Shown here piece after piece: positions 50,320-50,702 of a DNA stretch of 50,702 nucleotides. This stretch comes from a virus: positions 1 to 50,702 of IMG/VR virus record IMGVR_UViG_3300024339_000480. One strand, 5' to 3'. The stretch's first letter is position 1; each line of letters begins with the position of its first letter. The notes under the pieces were generated by a model, which saw nothing but the letters and a program-made list of their open reading frames with translations, was not told the origin of the DNA and ran no database searches. A program made the position numbers and the translations under genes.

Positions 50320-50702
50320 AGCAGAGCAAGGTTACCTAATTGTCGCAGTAAATAATGATAGTACAGATTATATTGCCTGTGCTAGAGTATTAGCAAAGAG
50401 TATACATTATTGGATGCCTAATGCTAAGGTTTGTTTATTAACAGACAAAGAGATTATAGAGCCAGCATTTGATTATATTAAGATATTGCCATATGGTGAT
50501 CAGTCTACTTCTAATTGGAAACTTAACAATGACTGGCAAGTATTTTGGGCTAGTCCATTTCGCGAGACTATTAAAATAGAAGCCGATATGATTGTTACTA
50601 GTGATATTAGTCATTGGTGGGATATGCTTAGGCATCGTGATGTTGTTATTACAACAGGGTGTCGTAATTTTAAAAACGATATTTCTGATAGTAGATTTTA
50701 TC
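50309..50702 (+). CDS. Second glycosyltransferase, partial (cut by window edge)
   Basis: Visible residues begin MKIEAEQGYLIVAVNNDSTD and include LAKSIHYWMPNAKVCLLTDK and FRETIKIEADMIVTSDISHW, the same plan as the preceding transferase with EAD in the DxD position. It is a diverged tandem paralog. The ATG lies 11 bases before the end of the upstream gene, so translation is coupled. The frame is open at the window end. Confidence 0.5.
   Translation, partial: MKIEAEQGYLIVAVNNDSTDYIACARVLAKSIHYWMPNAKVCLLTDKEIIEPAFDYIKILPYGDQSTSNWKLNNDWQVFWASPFRETIKIEADMIVTSDISHWWDMLRHRDVVITTGCRNFKNDISDSRFY

Overview
This window is part of the genome of a T4-like contractile-tailed phage, probably marine. It carries the T4 virion modules (portal gp20, prohead core proteins, protease gp21, scaffold gp22, major capsid gp23, baseplate gp26, gp53, gp5, gp25, gp6), the recombination pair gp46/gp47 and the late sigma factor gp55. 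The sequence is AT-rich by eye, genes are tightly packed with ATGA/TAATG overlaps, and no cellular housekeeping genes were seen. The host cannot be read directly. The low GC and a respiratory heme-copper gene would fit a bacterium of low-oxygen, nitrogen-cycling water, but that is inference.

Layout. (1) 1-6132, minus strand: an accessory block reading toward the left edge. It holds a Vsr-like homing endonuclease, an SGNH hydrolase, a short UDP-glucose dehydrogenase-like protein, a small Cys protein, an SPFH/prohibitin-like membrane protein split into two overlapping frames, a 47-aa ORF, and the N-terminal 488 residues of a quinol nitric oxide reductase-type oxidase (norB/qNOR or nitric oxide dismutase). 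A consensus T4 late promoter (TATAAATA) precedes the block. (2) 6213-15677, minus strand: head module in T4 order (gp20, small protein, two prohead core paralogs, gp21, gp22, gp23), ending in a strong terminator and preceded by a tape-measure-like gene. The portal gene carries a 159-aa mini-intein. (3) 15728-16779, plus strand: gp26 and a short downstream frame joined by a T TTT TTC slippery site, which suggests a programmed -1 frameshift. (4) 16780-17499: about 700 bases without a gene but packed with hairpins, two terminators and long-range complementarities; a candidate large structured RNA. (5) 17500-23753, minus strand: radical SAM protein, gp46, a split glycan-related gene, gp47 and gp55. 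(6) 23879-49138, plus strand: baseplate and tail module (gp48/54-like, gp53, gp27-like hub, gp5, gp25, gp6, a giant 3795-aa protein, and fibre-like proteins), closed by a perfect 12-bp terminator. (7) 49214 to the end: a small protein and two tandem paralogous glycosyltransferases, the second cut by the window edge.

How it works together. gp55 probably directs late transcription from [A/C/T]TAAATA elements that recur at a constant ~27-30 bases before several structural genes, and before the accessory block that ends in the nitric-oxide gene. Head, baseplate and tail genes build the virion. gp46/47 serve recombination-dependent replication. The sugar-related genes (UDP-glucose dehydrogenase-like, SGNH, glycosyltransferases) may modify virion or host glycans. 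The SPFH protein and the NO-reducing/dismutating oxidase form a membrane-respiration pair unusual for a phage. [Form note: the original answer gave no feature confidences; the uniform 0.5 is a placeholder required by the schema, not an estimate.]
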